A stretch of 64,000 nt of DNA, taken from assembly GCF_905475395.1 (NCBI RefSeq), contig NC_058342.1, positions 23,656,640-23,720,639 of the forward strand, written 5' to 3'. A model generated the notes under the pieces. It worked only from the letters and a program-made list of their open reading frames with translations, searched no databases and had not been told where the DNA came from. Position numbers and translations under genes: made by a program. Positions 11,401-23,523 of this stretch are shown here, piece by piece. How positions within the stretch are numbered: position 1 is the stretch's first letter; each line of letters begins with the position of its first letter. The DNA is from Chrysoperla carnea. Lineage: Eukaryota; Arthropoda; Insecta; Neuroptera; Chrysopidae.

Positions 11401-13388
11401 CTTGTCCCTACACCCACTAAAAAGCTAAAATAAAAGAACAGATGGCGCATGAAACTAAACGCACTTGGACAAACCAAATCATGCGAAGAGTCTTATAAAT
11501 GGCTTTTCATGGGAAATCCTTGAGAGCGATTGCAAAGTAGGTAAATGTTTCCTCCTTTTCTCAAAATCTTTTCTCCAAGTGGATTTTGCTCATTAGGTAC
11601 AGGCTTTTCCTTTCAAAAATCAGAATCATTTCACTTTTTAGATCACATTCAATTTTGATTGGATTAAAAACTAAAAGTGTTTCCACAGAAATTTTCAAAG
11701 AAGGCAATCTAAGAAATTCAATTTCTCCGACGGTAAATATCGATCAGGTAGAAATAAAATTACAATTCCTAATAATAAGTAGACAAATTTTTATTTTCAG
11801 AAAAATCAGAGCGAATATTTTAGGTTTTCCCACCGATGTATAGATGAAAATTTTGAACTTACGCTCGAATTAAAAAACGGATGTCCGTAAATCCATTATT
11901 CTACAAAATGGAATAGATTTTTGAGTAGATAGTAAGAATAACCGCGTTATCTTAAGAATTGCTTAACTCAAAAGTTTTTTGCCCGTTGACTAAAAAAGAT
12001 ATTCACTATCAAATTTGGAACTTTTTGCATGGATTGAATGTACCAGTTGATTAAAATTGAATCTTTTTAAATCATATCTGAGATACTTTTCTATAGATTT
12101 TGTTCCACCTTAATTTATGATAAATTTTTGGTAATAAGAAAATGGTTCTTGTCCATTTTGTTAAAACACAAAAATAATTATAAAATATACAGCTGTGTGC
12201 GTATAATTTGTATATGTATACATACGATGTATAAGTATGTACACTGAGGAAAATTTATGAAATCGTGACTCCGCGCGAAGTTGACAAATTCGAAATTGAG
12301 TCAATAGAATTACGACAAGTCTGTCGAAATCAAAGTAACTATGTAGCTTCTTTTAAACCAACTGTGCGAGAGAATTAAAGTTAAGTTTTAGGTGGTGTTG
12401 AGTCCACTAAATTTGAATTGGATCAATGAATTTAATTTTCATACAACAAAATAAATAATACAATAAAAATGCAAGCTTGACCAGTATATAATCGGGATTT
12501 TTAGAAAAAAAGCTCAGAATTTGAGAAAAATATAACCGAATTATTGTAACTCTCATAATGTGACATAGTTCCTATATGTTGAATTTGATACATCAATACA
12601 TTCTCACAAAATTTCACATTCATAACAGATTCGAATATTAAAAACCAATAAATCAATTGTAAAAAATAATAAAATAAGTGAAATATAGAACTTAGAGAGT
12701 TGATATTCAAATCGAATCGAATTTACGTCAAATGCTTTCGCTTCTAAATCAAAGCTACCAACAGTTGCATAAATAATTTTTTTATATTACCAATTTTTTT
12801 TTTGCATTTTTGCTAATTATTTCCAATGTTAAATATGTCTACTTTTGAAGTCATTTATTTAGTTAAATAATTGGATAACCTATTTAAAAATTATTTTCTA
12901 GAGGAATTTTAACCTTAAAATACAAAAATCGGGTTCATTTGACGACTGAGCAAATATAGTTTTATGAGATATCGTCCAAAATCACTCCAAATATCATGGT
13001 ATCTCAAAAATAATTCATCCATTGTCAAATTAACCGATTTTATTATTATTATTTTTTTTTTTTGGGAGCTAACCTTTTGAAACTAAATTTTATCAAATTC
13101 CGAAATTTTTTTGTCTACCGTTTGGATAAAAATCACGTTCTAGAGTACCTAATTTTAATTTAAAAAAATACAAAAATCAGGTTTATTTTACGATTGGGTA
13201 AGTCATTTCTGATATATGGACTAAAACCATATAGAAACGGTGATCCCAGAAACTTCGTCGTTATTAAACCAAAATTTTCCCCAGAAACTTCGTCGTTTAA
13301 TCTTACAATAAACCAAATCTTCGTGTTACTTTAAAAAAAAATTAACCAAAGGTCCAGTTTTAGTATCAAACGAACTAAAGGTAAGGTA
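11401..13388. other. noncoding stretch
   Basis: No gene is supported; frames at 11,586-11,843 and 12,501-12,710 have no family resemblance. Near 12,910 and 13,165 an imperfect direct repeat (AAAATACAAAAATC-GGGTT / -AGGTT) recurs, and CCAGAAACTTCGTCGTT is present twice at about 13,248 and 13,280. Confidence 0.45.
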
Positions 13389-13470
13389 GTGACTATTTGT
13401 AAAAGCAAAAGTTCCTCAATTTAAAATATCAAGGTTGATTCGTAGCGCCTCAAGCTTTTACAAATAGTCA
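13389..13470. mobile_element. MITE family M3, degraded copy
   Basis: The ends GACTATTTGTAAAAGC and GCTTTTACAAATAGTC are inverted repeats. They match the ends of the copy at 33,577-33,715 in the first dynein intron. It is about 80 bp long and non-coding. Confidence 0.7.
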
Positions 13471-15410
13471 GGTATGAGTAAAAGTATAAGTGTTATTATT
13501 TTTTACTTTTTAGTACTATATGCTTGTTCCTTTAAAAGTATTTTGTATTTAAATTTTTTTCATGATCAAAAATTAATTTTTCATGATTTAAAAGAATTTA
13601 AAATATACCTACATTTAAGGCCATAATTTAATTATGGCCAAGATTTGACAATAACTTTTGACATTTTTAAAATGAAGCATTTTCGTTACATATTTAATGG
13701 TCTCATATTTTTAGGGTTTGAAAAGAAAAAAGCATAGTTTGAAAACGAAAATACATTGCAATAATTTTTCTGAAAAACTGTTATAATTCTTTTTTTCCTA
13801 CTAAAATAAGTCTTTTTGTATAAATTTTTGCTTTTTTAATTCTTCAAAGCTTTAGCTGCTTCAAATTTTCATTAGGTATTAAAAGAAATAGCAACAATAT
13901 AGGGCATTGGATATATAGGTAATATTAGACGCCATTTTGTAAGCTTAAAAATTATACTAGCCAAACCGTCGGTATTAACAACCGACGGTTATTCTAAACA
14001 AATCAAAAAATTACTTACATTTTTCGTTTTATTAAAACAATTCTCCAAAGAATGCGTTTTCCTTAAAACATGTCAATAAATTCCAAAAAAAAGAAAATAA
14101 TAATAATAATTCAAAACTTAAAAACACCCACAAAATCACCACAAATTTTTCAGACCAGAAATAATAAAATCTCCAAAAAAAATTTCAACTCAAAATTCGT
14201 TATGAATTTACAACAAGCTAAGTAATATTTTATTTGTTGTAAATTTTATTGCAGAACTCGAGAAAAATTCCAGAAATCACTAGATCACTTCAAAAAGTCA
14301 CCCACTTGATCCAAGATTGTTCATTTGAATGTTCAAACACGTTCCCATATATATATTCCCCAAAATCAAACAAACAAAAAACTTAAATTTGATTGTTGGA
14401 TCCCGAAACTATTTAAGGATAATTCAAACGTTAGGCATTTTGATAACTGAATGGCACGATTCCAAAAAGGCTGTGTTATCAAACATTACACAGTTGCCAA
14501 CAGTGTACCAATTGGTGTTTTTAGGCGGAGTTACAATTTGTACACGATACATTGGTTCAAATGTACATACCGGGGCGGTGCATAGCTTTAAGGGTTTCTA
14601 TTTCCACCCCATAAACTTGATACAGACAAGGAACAACGTATTCATGTTTAAGTGTGTACGAGTGAGGTCATACTATCAATTCCATCCATCCCTAATATTT
14701 TTATAACGGTTCAGAAGTGGGGTCTTACTACCATAGTCGGGTTCTTTTTTTAGTTCCTGAAAAGTGCCTTTCTGTGATCATCATTTCTTACCTTTTTTTT
14801 CGTTTTGATCTTTTTTTCGTTTGTTTGTGATTTGCTTTTTCTTACGAATTTTCTTACAGTTATTTCTACCTCTATGTACAAGTCATATAATTATGAGGTG
14901 GAAAAATTTTCACATTTTGGATTTGTTTGTGCGGGTGTGTGTGCTTTGTGTGTAAATATCGGAAATTTTCAAACTGAAAATGCTTATATGCTCCTGATTT
15001 TTTGAATTTTTCATTTTGGAATCATTTGATGTTTAAAGTATACCTACCTAAGTACTTAATTCATGAATCATAAATAGATATATGTATATTTGGTAATGAA
15101 ATAGACAAGAAAATTTAACATATTACCACGAAAATTTTTAAAGTAAGATGAATCGTGATGCGTATTTTTGCATTTAGCTCTAGAAGGTATTTATAAATTT
15201 TGTGAACATTGCAAATTGTTGGGAGATAATTTTCGTCCTTTGTGCATTAGAAAATTCATTTTTTGTACATATATATCGTAAATTATGATTCGAAAATGAA
15301 TTTTTTCAAAATTTTTTTAATATCTTTACGTTTCATGATCATTACAAGCATTTTATGAAATTTAACAAATTTTTGAATTTTTTACGGTACAACATAGTAA
15401 ATAATGACAG
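13471..15410. other. noncoding stretch
   Basis: The 125-aa frame at 14,329-14,706 and the 66-aa frame at 14,805-15,005 lack domains and a credible start context. I see no host exon. Confidence 0.45.
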
Positions 15411-15866
15411 TGCTTAATTTAGACTTAGCCCCGTGAGGCCCGGGACTAGGCCAGCACAATTTTAGGGGCGACAAAATTTTCGGAACGTCAAAATTTTAAA
15501 AGCGAACCAATTCAAAAGCAATCCAAATTTGTTCAATAAAATGTATAGAATTAAAAATTTGTAAATTGTTAGAGAACAAAAGTTTAAGCGTAAAAAATGT
15601 TCCTTATAAAAAAATAAACAACTTTTGTTTGAAACATTTTTCTGTAAACTTCATTGTTTACCCGTGAGGACGGAAAACTTTGATGTTCATTTTCTCCAAA
15701 ACTATAAAAGATAGACAGTTTGAAATTTGTAAGTAGCTTCAACTAGTCGTCTCGAAAATTGAAAAATAAATTCTAGAAACTATTTTCGAAAATTTTTGAA
15801 AACTAAATACCTAAATACCGGTCGAAAGGGGGCCTAGGGTGTCATCAAGCCTAAATCTGCCACTGA
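15411..15866. mobile_element. hAT-type non-autonomous element carrying a family D segment
   Basis: The ends read CAGTGCTTAATTTAG and CTAAATCTGCCACTG, imperfect inverted repeats starting CAGTG as in hAT elements. The flanks are AATAATGA and AATAATGC, a 7-of-8 match to an 8-bp target-site duplication. The interior at about 15,590-15,790 holds family D sequence (AACAACTTTTGTTTGAAACA, GTTTACCCGTGAGG). No transposase is left. Confidence 0.75.
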
Positions 15867-16349
15867 ATAATGCTTCGAAAATGAATTTTTTTGAAAGTTT
15901 TTTCAATATCTTTACGTTTTATGACTATTACAAGCTTTTTATGAAATAAAAGAAAAATTTTTAATTGTTTCTACTTTTGAAATCAGGATGCTCAGGTCCC
16001 CAAGTACTCCAAAGAATTTTTTTAACATCGGATTCGTGTTTAGAGATCCCAAAAACCCCCGAGTAACCCTATTTTCAGCCCATTTGCTACATTTGACGGG
16101 ATAATAATCTTTTTTTCAATTTCCTAAAATAGTGCATCACAAAAAGTGCATTTTTAATGCACAAATGAGGAAAATCATCTCCCCATAATTTGCAATGTTC
16201 ACAATGTTTATAACTACCTTCTAGAACCAATGCAAAAAAACCGCATCTCGATTCATGTTACTTTAAAAATTTTCGCGGTTTTGATGTTTTTTGTGTTAAA
16301 TTTTCTCGTCTAAAATTGAAAATGGCATTATAAGATTTATACCATGCAC
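15867..16349. other. noncoding stretch with a foldback-family fragment
   Basis: CCCAAAAACCCCCGAGTAAC at about 16,047-16,067 also occurs in the foldback element at 33,789-34,198. No gene seen. Confidence 0.45.
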
Positions 16350-16570
16350 AGAGTACATGCTTTAAGCAATGTGTGTAAGAAAGAGATGTTATATTTCTTG
16401 TAAGTGTTGTAGCTTCAGTTCCCTTTAAACTGGACGATGGTTCTACTGCTGCTGTATGAGCTTTGTACGACTCAACACGTATTGAAGCTACATTAAACTT
16501 ATAGCAAGAAAACTTGCCTATAACACCTCTTTCTTGTACGCATTGCTTAATGTATACATACGTACTCTCT
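16350..16570. mobile_element. foldback element (about 220 bp)
   Basis: The left arm from 16,351 (GAGTAC, TTAAGCAATGTGTG, AAGAAAGAGATGTTATA) pairs with the right arm ending at 16,569 (TATAACACCTCTTTCTT, GCATTGCTTAA, GTACTCTC). The centre is a GC-richer loop of about 80 bp. It is non-coding and looks like a MITE. Confidence 0.7.
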
Positions 16571-17294
16571 CATACTCGTAGATGTACTATACCAAGACGT
16601 AAAGTAAACAACCAGTATAGTTAAGTACCTACTTAGGAGAAAGTTGTCTATTGGGTACCGGTGTTTAAAGTATATAATGTAGTTTTCTCTTAACTGTCGA
16701 TCGTTTTGATGAGAAATCTAATAATCAATTCATAAACTAAAAATAAATAGGTAATCTATAGACAAATACCTGAAAACAAACAATTGATTGAGTTAATTGT
16801 TGAAATACTCTGTATAGAAAGTGTTGAATACCTCTACTTGCATTATTACAAATTTTTTTGCTGTCAAAAGTATAATTTTCTTTTGATTATTTATAGACGG
16901 GGGTTAAGTGAGTGTTCACCACTTCAGTTTACTTTTTTTTTTGAACTAACATACCGGAATGAACTTGTTTTCTTTTCAGAAAGTAAGAGATGATACTCTT
17001 TTTTTTTCATTTTGATTTTAGTTGTTAAAATGTTAAACAGTCAAGGAATCTTCATACTGTAATGTATATGTTTACCTGGATACGGAGAGAATTACTGCCA
17101 AATGCGAGCTTTTCGAATTCTTTGTTTGTATCCGTACGAACAAAACTGTTTTGAATAGAAGAGCTTATGTGGACTCAACCATATTCTAATCCAAAGAGAA
17201 TTTCAACTCGTAAAACTATTGGTCATCTTTGTCCTTGGAATGAAAAATCTTCTTTAAGATATGATTCAAAATTACACTAATTACTTTTTCAACG
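16571..17294. other. noncoding stretch with a family D end fragment
   Basis: AAACAAACAATTGATTGAGT..TTAATTGTTGAAATAC at about 16,775-16,807 is the terminal part of a minus-strand family D copy. No gene seen. Confidence 0.45.
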
Positions 17295-17855
17295 GGTGGT
17301 CGGACACCCGGTAGGAACAATGTTTCTATTATATTTTCGTACATTATAAATGTAGCGATTACTTTTTTACTCAGATTCGCTTTGATTTTTTTGCTGGTTT
17401 GAATTATTGATTATGCACATGTTCAATTTTGTAAAATCATTTTGTACTTTTTTCTTCTGTCTATATTTTATAAATTATTCAGTGCGACTTGTAATTGATT
17501 TGCTATTAAAAAAACACAATTCTAAAAAAATGAAAAATATACAACAAGATAAAGATAATTATTTGAAAATACAATTAACTGTAATAATAATTAATTATAA
17601 ATATTAGTTTTGTGATACGCTACTTTGCTGGTTTAGTGTAGTTAGTTTCTTGTAATTGGTTTTTTTTTCTCTCACGATACTGCTTGCGTTTCTGTGCATT
17701 GGTAATTCTGAAAATTTAATGTATTAATTTAAAAAGTACAATATTTGTTTTATTATTTAAAGATTTAAATATTAGAGCTACTTTAACTGTATACTTTATG
17801 ATTTAATTGTAATATTAGTTTAAAAAAGACATACTTCTGATTTAGTAATCAACCC
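17295..17855 (-). repeat. dispersed repeat family RC, copy 1
   Basis: The minus strand shares TACTAAATCAGAAGTATGTC, TTTTTTAAACTAATA, AGTAATCGCTACAT and TACCGGGTGTCC blocks with 60,757-60,930, and the first block also with 19,050-19,100. The ends and class are not known. The 66-aa frame at 17,407-17,607 lies in it and has no resemblance to a protein family. Confidence 0.55.
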
Positions 17856-18265
17856 AATTTCAAAAGGGCACATCTTATACCGATATCGAATTCGATCTAA
17901 GTTTTCAAGTTCAATTAAAACCTCACTCTGAGTCATAACTGACAAACATTAGACCTCACTATGAGTCATAACTGACAAACTTTATATGAACGCTTTAAAT
18001 TAGAAAGTTGTTCTTTATAAATATGGATTTTTTGTTTTTAAATTTTTTTTGTAAACCGAATAGTTTAGAAATTGATAGCATAAAGTAATTGTTTAATCAA
18101 TACTAAAATGGTCTTTATAGAAAAACAAACCATTTTTATTGGATTTATTGGAAAATTCTTTTCGAAGAGTGTCTAATTTTGGGTAAAACTTTTCAGTCCA
18201 TTTTTACCTAAGCTGTGGGGATTGCGTTACCTAACTATATGGAAAAATGTTTCTAACACAAAATT
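17850..18265 (+). mobile_element. MITE family M2, copy 2 (partial)
   Basis: It shares AATTAAAACCTCACTCTGAG, GAAAGTTGTTCTTTATAAAT and TGGGTAAAACTTTTCAGTCC with the full copy at 27,917-28,520. A short block (TGAGTCATAACTGACAAAC) is tandemly doubled near 17,930-17,975. The terminal repeats are gone. Confidence 0.7.
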
Positions 18266-19314
18266 TGCTCGGCTTGTCCCATGAATTAGCTGACTGCGTC
18301 ACCAATTTAGCAACGAGTAACATACACAATAAGAGTAACTAGGATTAGCTAATTCATACTGATAATGGCTACTTGGTAGTCGAAATAAGTATTTATACAA
18401 TAAAAAAATTGATCTAGCCAAAAAATCAAAATTTATACCCAATAATTGTTAATTTTGTTACCAATTTCCATAACCCATTTGACAGTCAATTTACGAAGCG
18501 ATATTTAACCAAAACATTATCGCTTTGTATAAAGCTTTCAAATAATATAAATCAAATGTTGTCTACACATACTGAATAAAAAGTATATACATGAATTGTG
18601 ATTCGAACCATCTGTCTTCGGTAAATCACCCGCGGATATTTAACAACAAAGGGGGCTGTTTTATAACATACAAAAAAAAACCTCATGAACAGTAAAGCTT
18701 CATCACTAAGGACATATTTCCCCTTCATCATGGGTTGCTTTTTGGAACATGTTCCTTGTCGCACGTTATCGTTCTGATTTGTTTGCTGGTTGGGAGATAA
18801 AACAAAACAAGATGCAACAAAAAAAAATGACTCCAAAAACCGACATCTAGGTTAGCTAGAAAACTAAAACTTTTTAAATCGATTCAGCTTGCCATGAACT
18901 TTCAAAAAATGCAAATATATTTTTATAACTGTCAATTTGTATTTATTGTCAAAATTTTATGTTTATCATTTTAAAAAATTGAATTGTGAAAGTTATCAGA
19001 AGTTACAAAAACAGAAATATTTTAAAGTAGGTAAGTACAATGCAATGTTTAATGACTACTAAATCAGAAGTATGTCTTTTTTAAATTAACACTACAATTA
19101 TTTAATACCTTTGGTAAGTCGAACATAAGGGAGCGTCCATAAACTACCCGCCTCAAATTTAACCTCTTTGGAACCTCTCCCTCCCTCCATGTTACTTATC
19201 GTAGCCATTACTCCCCTCTTAGATGAAACGTAGTTTTTTATTGTCAAACAAAGAAGACATTCTTTTTTTCTGCAACACTGAAATTACAACAATGTAAGAA
19301 TACGGCACTCATTC
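18266..19314. other. noncoding stretch with a small dispersed repeat
   Basis: The block TTTGCTGGTTGGGAGATAAA and what follows at about 18,780-18,875 recurs at 57,188-57,265 in an ALDH4A1 intron, so it belongs to another dispersed family. RC sequence is present at 19,050-19,100. No host gene. Confidence 0.5.
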
Positions 19315-19855
19315 TTACTTATAAATGCGAAAGTAACTCTGTCTGTCTGTCTATATGTATGCTACGCAATAACGCCTAAACTACTGAATCGATTTAAATG
19401 AAATTTGCCCCGGAGACAGTCTAGACCCTGAGGAAGGAAATAAGGTACCTACTTTAATGCGAAAATCGTTGGAATAGGGGTTGGAAGGGGTGTAATTCAA
19501 AAACTTATTAAGCTCAAATTTTGGCACGATATACAACCAGCTTCAAAGATTGTTTTTATATATTTTTTACCTACGGAGGGTGAAAAGGTGAAACGACAAA
19601 GTGAGATGAACAATCGAATATTTTCAAATATACCCAAGTGGAGTATCAAATAAGAGAGCATGACATATACATTACAAAACTATAGCTCCGACGCAAGGGC
19701 ATATAGAGTGAGGGGATAAAATTGGGATAAACTAACGAATGCTTTTAAATAAGCCCAAATGTGATATCAAATAAAATGACATGCTGCTAGATACTTCTCA
19801 TCTATTTCTATACACCCATAATGATCCACAGCGAAGCGTGGCAGGGTACAGCTAA
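19315..19855 (+). mobile_element. non-autonomous retroelement-like repeat
   Basis: It starts TACTTATAAATGCGAAAG with TCTGTCTGTCTG behind it and ends GCGAAGCGTGGCAGGGTACA. It shares AACAATCGAATATTTTCAAA and TACCCAAGTGG with 62,222-62,460. It is non-coding, and the same broad family as 9,795-10,235. Confidence 0.6.
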
Positions 19856-20314
19856 AATTTTTTCCCTAAAATTAGGGTTCTGCACCAAAATAATAAAATT
19901 GATGAAATTGTGAACAAACGGAGGCTAAGTGACGGCATATAAAGTGAAGGTTATAACTCAACACATTCCTTCACTTCTCCGTTGACATTAAATACAGTGC
20001 ATAAGTCTATATTTTTAGAGAAAATATGAGTAAAAATAAAATATACATATATAACGTATGTATACGTACAATTCATTTGAGAAATACCCCCGCTATGTGG
20101 TATATGCATGTGCCCTTTTAATGGTTTTAGAGCAATTATTTCCATATAGTTTAGGTCTTTTCACCTTAATTAAACGGCTTTAAATAAAAAGTCACCCAAC
20201 ACTTTAAAAATATCATTTCGTTTTTTTTTTTCTGACAATTAAAATAACTTTTTTGCTTTGTTTTTAAAATGAACGTCAATCTAAGTTCAAGAGAACTTTC
20301 AAAATATTTAAGGC
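19856..20314. other. noncoding stretch
   Basis: No gene or named repeat. The 64-aa minus-strand frame at 19,951-20,145 has no support. Confidence 0.45.
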
Positions 20315-20829
20315 AATAGGGTATTACCGTTAGTCAAAAATAAATTATGAAATTTGAAAAAAGTTAAAATTTATGTAAAAATATACTTAAATACTTTGAT
20401 TTCGAGTCATAAAAGCATATTTTTCTTTTAAAGTATTAAAATTAAAAATCGTAATTTTTAAACTGTATATCACGTGACTTAAAACGCGGGTAAGCCCTGC
20501 TGTGATGTCATATCGGTATGAGCCATAGACCATCAGTTAGTTCAGTGTAGACAGCTGGGTATAATATTTACATAGATAATAAGTATTTATATTTATTATA
20601 ATCAGATGTCTATGAATATATCTGTCAAACTTATTTGTGTTATTTCGTATAATGATACCGATATTACGTCATCAAATTGGATGCCCGCGTTTTTGACAGT
20701 TTAAAAAAGGTTTAAAATTGAATTTAAGTTTTTGGCAAGAAACTTTTTCTGAAATAAATTTTTGGCGGCTTTTTATTAGCAAAATCAATATTTTGAAGTA
20801 CTTTTTCAAAAATAATGGAATATCCTATT
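20315..20829 (+). mobile_element. MITE family M1, copy 2 (about 515 bp, both ends intact)
   Basis: It starts AATAGGGTATTACC and ends GGAATATCCTATT, giving an 11-bp terminal inverted repeat with one mismatch. The interior matches 1,439-1,958 closely, including the mirrored ACGCGGGTAA and GCCCGCGTTTT blocks and the CACGTG site. The target-site duplication is not clear. Confidence 0.8.
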
Positions 20830-21070
20830 ATAACGACATGGACTAAAAGTAGTTTTTCAAGAAATATTCCAAGGAAAAAATTTTCAACGACATAAATTTG
20901 TAAAAAAAAATTTGTAGAAGCATTGGCCGTCTGTTAACTGCTGTAAATTTTAAAAGTAATCCATATTTAACACGTAAAGGATAGGAATAATATTTAACAG
21001 ACATTTTTGAAAACGTTAAACTCGTGTTTTTGGTACAGAAAGTAACTTTGCAACCAATACTAGATGTAAG

Positions 21071-21720
21071 TAGGTTAGATTAGGCTATCCACAGTGCACA
21101 CACTTAGACAGCGGTGGATTTACACTAGGGGCAATCGGGGCTAGTGTCCAGGACGGCAAATTTTCTAAGGCGGCAAAATTTGGAAAGTGGAAAAAAAATT
21201 TTTGTTGTCATCAAAATTTCTCAATAGAAATTTTTATTCTTTTAATTACCTAATCATACATCATTTAATAGGTAATTCAAGAAATTCGACTCATATAATA
21301 TTTGTCAAATGGAAATAATTAAATTATTTCAATTCTTAGAAGATTTGAAATGGTTATATTTGATTTTTTAATTTGCTGGAATCATAAAATTTAAATTTGG
21401 TTTTTTTTTTGGAAAAATTAATAATGTTTTTGAGTTATTTTTGCAAATAGACCAATAGCTTAGCTATTCTATGCATCGACTCGTACACTTCAACGTTTAG
21501 ATTGTGAAGATTTAATCGACCAATTCGCAATTCAAAAAGTCAGGCGTGTTTGCCTGTAAAAAAAATTATTATAATATAATTATGAGTCAAGCTGAGTGCA
21601 AAATGTATAACTCTAAGAACAAAAGTGCCCAAGGGCGGCAGAAGTTTAAATCCGGCCCTGCACTTAGACCATAGGGTCCATTGTGGTACCATATACAGTG
21701 TGATCATTTCAAAAGTATCC
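21071..21720 (-). mobile_element. SINE1 3' remnant, split by a hAT element
   Basis: The plus strand reads GTAGGTTAGATTAGGCTATCCAC, then after the hAT insert ACCATAGGGTCCATTGTGGTACCATAT. This parallels the tail and 3' body of the SINE1 at 3,688-4,312. It is diverged, so the call rests on order and spacing as well as identity. Confidence 0.55.
21109..21666. mobile_element. hAT-type non-autonomous element with an 8-bp duplication
   Basis: The ends are CAGCGGTGGATTTA and TAAATCCGGCCCTG. Both flanks are CACTTAGA, a perfect 8-bp target-site duplication typical of hAT elements. The first 60 bp (ACTAGGGGCAATCGGGGCTA) match the start of the hAT relic at 25,777. No transposase remains inside. Confidence 0.85.
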
Positions 21721-22466
21721 ACCCTTAATAACTCTTGACCTGACATGATTATTGTTTTGAGTGAAAACATGTCGATTTACATATCTAGATTGTAATTTAA
21801 AAATGGTACCTTGAAAATTTTCTGATTCACCCCTTCATCTCTACCCACCCCAACTTTAAAATATTAAATGGCAAGCCCTAGCTTATGATACCTCATTTGA
21901 AATGACATAAAATTGACAAAAAGTATGAAGTAATATAAATATATTAGAAATTTGCACATTTTATCATTTTGCACGAAAACTATCAGTCAGTTTGTTTTGG
22001 CATTAATCCTTAAGTATCCATCAACACTTAATCACAAGGTACAGACATACAAATTTTACACAAGCATGACTCGAATAAAACGAACAAATATGAAAATTCT
22101 GCACCAACTTGTCTCAAATAGAGCGAATATAAAATTTTTACAACTGACTTCTTATCGAGGTACCAACAAAATAAGCTGAAAAGTCCTATAAACATGTACA
22201 AATGAAAATTCCTATAAACATGATAAAAAATCATGAACAAAATCAATTCTCAGTATTCTAATAGCTGATTTCAAATCCATCGTGGTTTCTATCTAATTTT
22301 TGCTTTTCGACTCTAACCACGCGATGGCCCGTCAAAATTTTCAAAAACTCGACCGCCCGGGAAAACCTTTTTAGCTCATTGCTGCCGGGCGATGCTCGAG
22401 CAGGCGGCAACCCTATCAAAGGGGTGACTATTGCTAAAAAGTGTGTTTCCGGATATTCTACCTAAA
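21721..22466. other. noncoding stretch
   Basis: Overlapping 70-75-aa frames occur on both strands near 21,950-22,250, without family resemblance. Nothing else is seen. Confidence 0.45.
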
Positions 22467-22479
22467 ATTATTAATCTCA

Positions 22480-22795
22480 GAGAGACTAAATGGCCGAGCG
22501 GTTTAAGGCGTTTTGCCTTTGACTGTTTGTCCATTTAGACTTAGGTTGCGGGTTCGAATCCAGGCAGCGGCAGTGTGAACAAATTATAATTAATGGGAGT
22601 GGAGAATTGATCACATTGTCGTCGCGTCGCTTGGATAAGAATGAAGTAACCGACTCCACCCACATCAAATTGTAATTGTATATATGTTTGTAATTAAAAT
22701 AAATAAAGATTAACAAATAATGATGTGGATGGCCTCTGTTATAGGCGTATATGTCAGAGAAACGGAGGTTAAAACCCCTTTATTATTATTATTAT
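22480..22795 (+). mobile_element. SINE2, full length, copy 2
   Basis: It has the same type II tRNA-like head (TGGCCGAGCGGTTTAAGG, GGTTCGAATCC), the same body and an ATT-repeat tail as the copy at 3,738-4,042. The 13-bp sequence ATTATTAATCTCA is present on both sides (22,467-22,479 and from about 22,793), a target-site duplication that partly merges with the tail. Confidence 0.9.
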
Positions 22796-22805
22796 TATTA
22801 ATCTC

Positions 22806-23523
22806 AAATTACTTTAACTGAAAAATGATTTGTGTGTTTCAAGATTTCTCCATTTTTGATCAGTAACATTTTTTGATGTTTTATTGATTACTGACTGAAT
22901 TAATAATTTATTGAATAAACATCGAACATTTTAGGTATCACTGACGTAAGGATAGAATTTGATATATAAAATACCGCTACATAGACGAACATATACTGAA
23001 AAAAGCCCCACCTAAATACGTATGATTGGTAACAAGATTTATGTGTAGCGTCTATTCATTGGCTGTCACAAATCGGTTACAAATATCACAAACACATCAT
23101 CACTGATTTATAAATAAATAAGTGTAACAAAGACACAACGATATGACACTGTTACATTCTCAATTATATAACGATATATCGTATATTGTGTATCATCATC
23201 CATATCGTGTATCGTGTATCGTGTATTCGTAAACATCACCATCATTCCATTCTACTGTTTTGTGTGTTACAGATGTTACAGATTGGAAAGAGAAGTGGTG
23301 GGAGAATGAAATTCACTGGTGGAATTATACGATTTTACGGATGGAAAGAGAGTGGAAGTATTTGTGGTGTTTAGGTTTTTTATTTCTTCTCAAATAAATA
23401 TATACAACACATATATATTTTGTAATATTCATTAAAATGTTAAATTTTTTTCGTCTGATTTTACAACTTTTATCTTTAACTTAATGTTATTTGGAAATTA
23501 TTTGAGATGTTTCATAGACTAAT
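22806..23523. other. noncoding stretch
   Basis: A TATCGTGTATCG-type short repeat lies at 23,170-23,225. The 62-aa frame at 23,186-23,374 has no support as a gene. Confidence 0.45.

Noticed and set aside
14329-14706. 125-aa open frame as a possible small gene
   Set aside because: No domain, no splice signals, no family resemblance, and no start context. Frames of this size are expected by chance.
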